In this document: positions 63,586 through 64,000 of the stretch, in pieces
Layout of the letters: each line of letters starts with the position of its first letter
Position numbering within the stretch: the first letter of the stretch is position 1
Source: Mobiluncus sp963511525
GTDB lineage: Bacteria; Actinomycetota; Actinomycetes; Actinomycetales; Actinomycetaceae
Assembly: GCF_963511525.1 (NCBI RefSeq)
Contig: NZ_CAUPIY010000011.1
Location: 1 to 64,000, forward strand
DNA length: 64,000 nucleotides
Direction: 5' to 3'
Made by a program: the position numbers and the translations under genes
Notes under the pieces: generated by a model
Told to the model about the DNA's origin: nothing
The model's input: the letters and a program-made list of their open reading frames with translations, nothing else
Database searches by the model: none

Positions 63586-64000
63586 ATGACTGTTAGTTCC
63601 CAGCGAAAGTTCCTTTGCGGTCTGGCCGGAGCAGCGCTCCTTGCCGGAATGGGTGTCCCGGCAGCCAACGGAGCGAATCCCGAGAATCGTCTGGCCGGTC
63701 CCGACCGGGTGGCCACTTCCCTGGCGGCGTCCGCCTATGGTGAGGCCAACACGGTGTACTTGGCGGCACCGAACGGGATTCCCGATGCTATCACCGCCGG
63801 AGCTTTGCCGGGACGTATCGTCTATGGCGACCCCTGGGGTGCCGATACGAATGGCCGAGTCAACTTTCTGCGCCAGATGGATACTCATCGGCTGGCTTAT
63901 CTCGGCGGCCCCGGTCTGTGGGGTGGCATCCCGGCGGGACTCAACGCCGCTTACCCGCCCGATTACCGTGTCGAAGCGGCCCAGATTCAAGGCACGGATC
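63586..64000 (+). CDS. secreted protein with cell-wall-binding repeats, partial
   Basis: The start ATG 63586 gives a signal peptide (KFLCGLAGAALLAGMG, cut near AANGA) followed by NRLAGPDRVATSLAASAYG, the hallmark of cell-wall-binding repeat 2, with later VYLAAPNGIPDAITAGALPG and AYLGGPG. The window ends in the first repeat(s), so the effector domain is not seen. Expected to be displayed on the cell wall. Promoter likely in 63470-63585; no terminator between it and the upstream gene was identified. Confidence 0.8.
   Translation, partial: MTVSSQRKFLCGLAGAALLAGMGVPAANGANPENRLAGPDRVATSLAASAYGEANTVYLAAPNGIPDAITAGALPGRIVYGDPWGADTNGRVNFLRQMDTHRLAYLGGPGLWGGIPAGLNAAYPPDYRVEAAQIQGTD

Overview
The window looks like a chromosomal segment of a Gram-positive actinobacterium with moderately high G+C. 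Evidence: ClgR, DUF3046, DUF3052 and DUF3145 proteins, two tandem clpP genes, DtxR/IdeR-type iron boxes and the gene order M16 peptidase-dapA-dapB-RNase J-ftsK-pgsA-clgR. Together with nitrate respiration this suggests Actinomycetaceae, possibly a nitrate-reducing Mobiluncus; the genus is inference. I found no tRNA, rRNA or CRISPR.

Layout. 1-2.1 kb: molybdate importer modBC behind a modA of which only the last codons remain. 2.2-4.4 kb: a DNA methyltransferase overlapping a membrane-anchored HNH nuclease. 4.5-13.2 kb: YbjN protein, SQR-like flavoprotein, SDR, proC, valS, fadD. 13.2-19.35 kb: a poorer, partly AT-rich stretch with small secreted or unknown proteins and relics: an MmeI-type restriction-methylation gene with an in-frame amber codon, a lysin-like DUF1906 gene lacking its 5' part, and the start of a phage terminase small-subunit gene. 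19.4-29 kb: narK-narGHJI (minus strand), then mogA and mobA for the molybdenum cofactor.

29.1-39.95 kb: two minus-strand operons, each preceded by a near-perfect DtxR/IdeR-like palindrome. The longer encodes an FTR1 permease, a P19/Tp34 lipoprotein, a DUF2318 Fe-S membrane protein, two FtsX-like permeases, an ATPase, an FMN-binding lipoprotein and the flavin transferase ApbE: an iron-uptake machine with a flavin electron-transfer arm. The shorter encodes a Met/His-rich DUF4418 protein with its own permease and ATPase.

40-49 kb: chorismate mutase, clpX, a small membrane protein, a two-component system preceded by a short secreted peptide, an orphan AbiEi-like antitoxin between 31-bp repeats of the clpP 3' end, then clpP-clpP-tig. 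49-63.5 kb: housekeeping genes (def, proS, clgR, pgsA, ftsK, sugar kinase, RNase J, dapB, dapA, M16 peptidase). The window ends inside a secreted cell-wall-binding-repeat protein.

Nitrate reductase needs molybdenum cofactor, so modBC, mogA, mobA and nar form one functional theme; the broken modA and non-consensus residues in MogA make its integrity worth checking. The strongest candidates for something little described are the flavin-equipped iron locus, the secreted peptide/two-component unit, the clpP-repeat-flanked AbiEi cassette and the methyltransferase/HNH pair.
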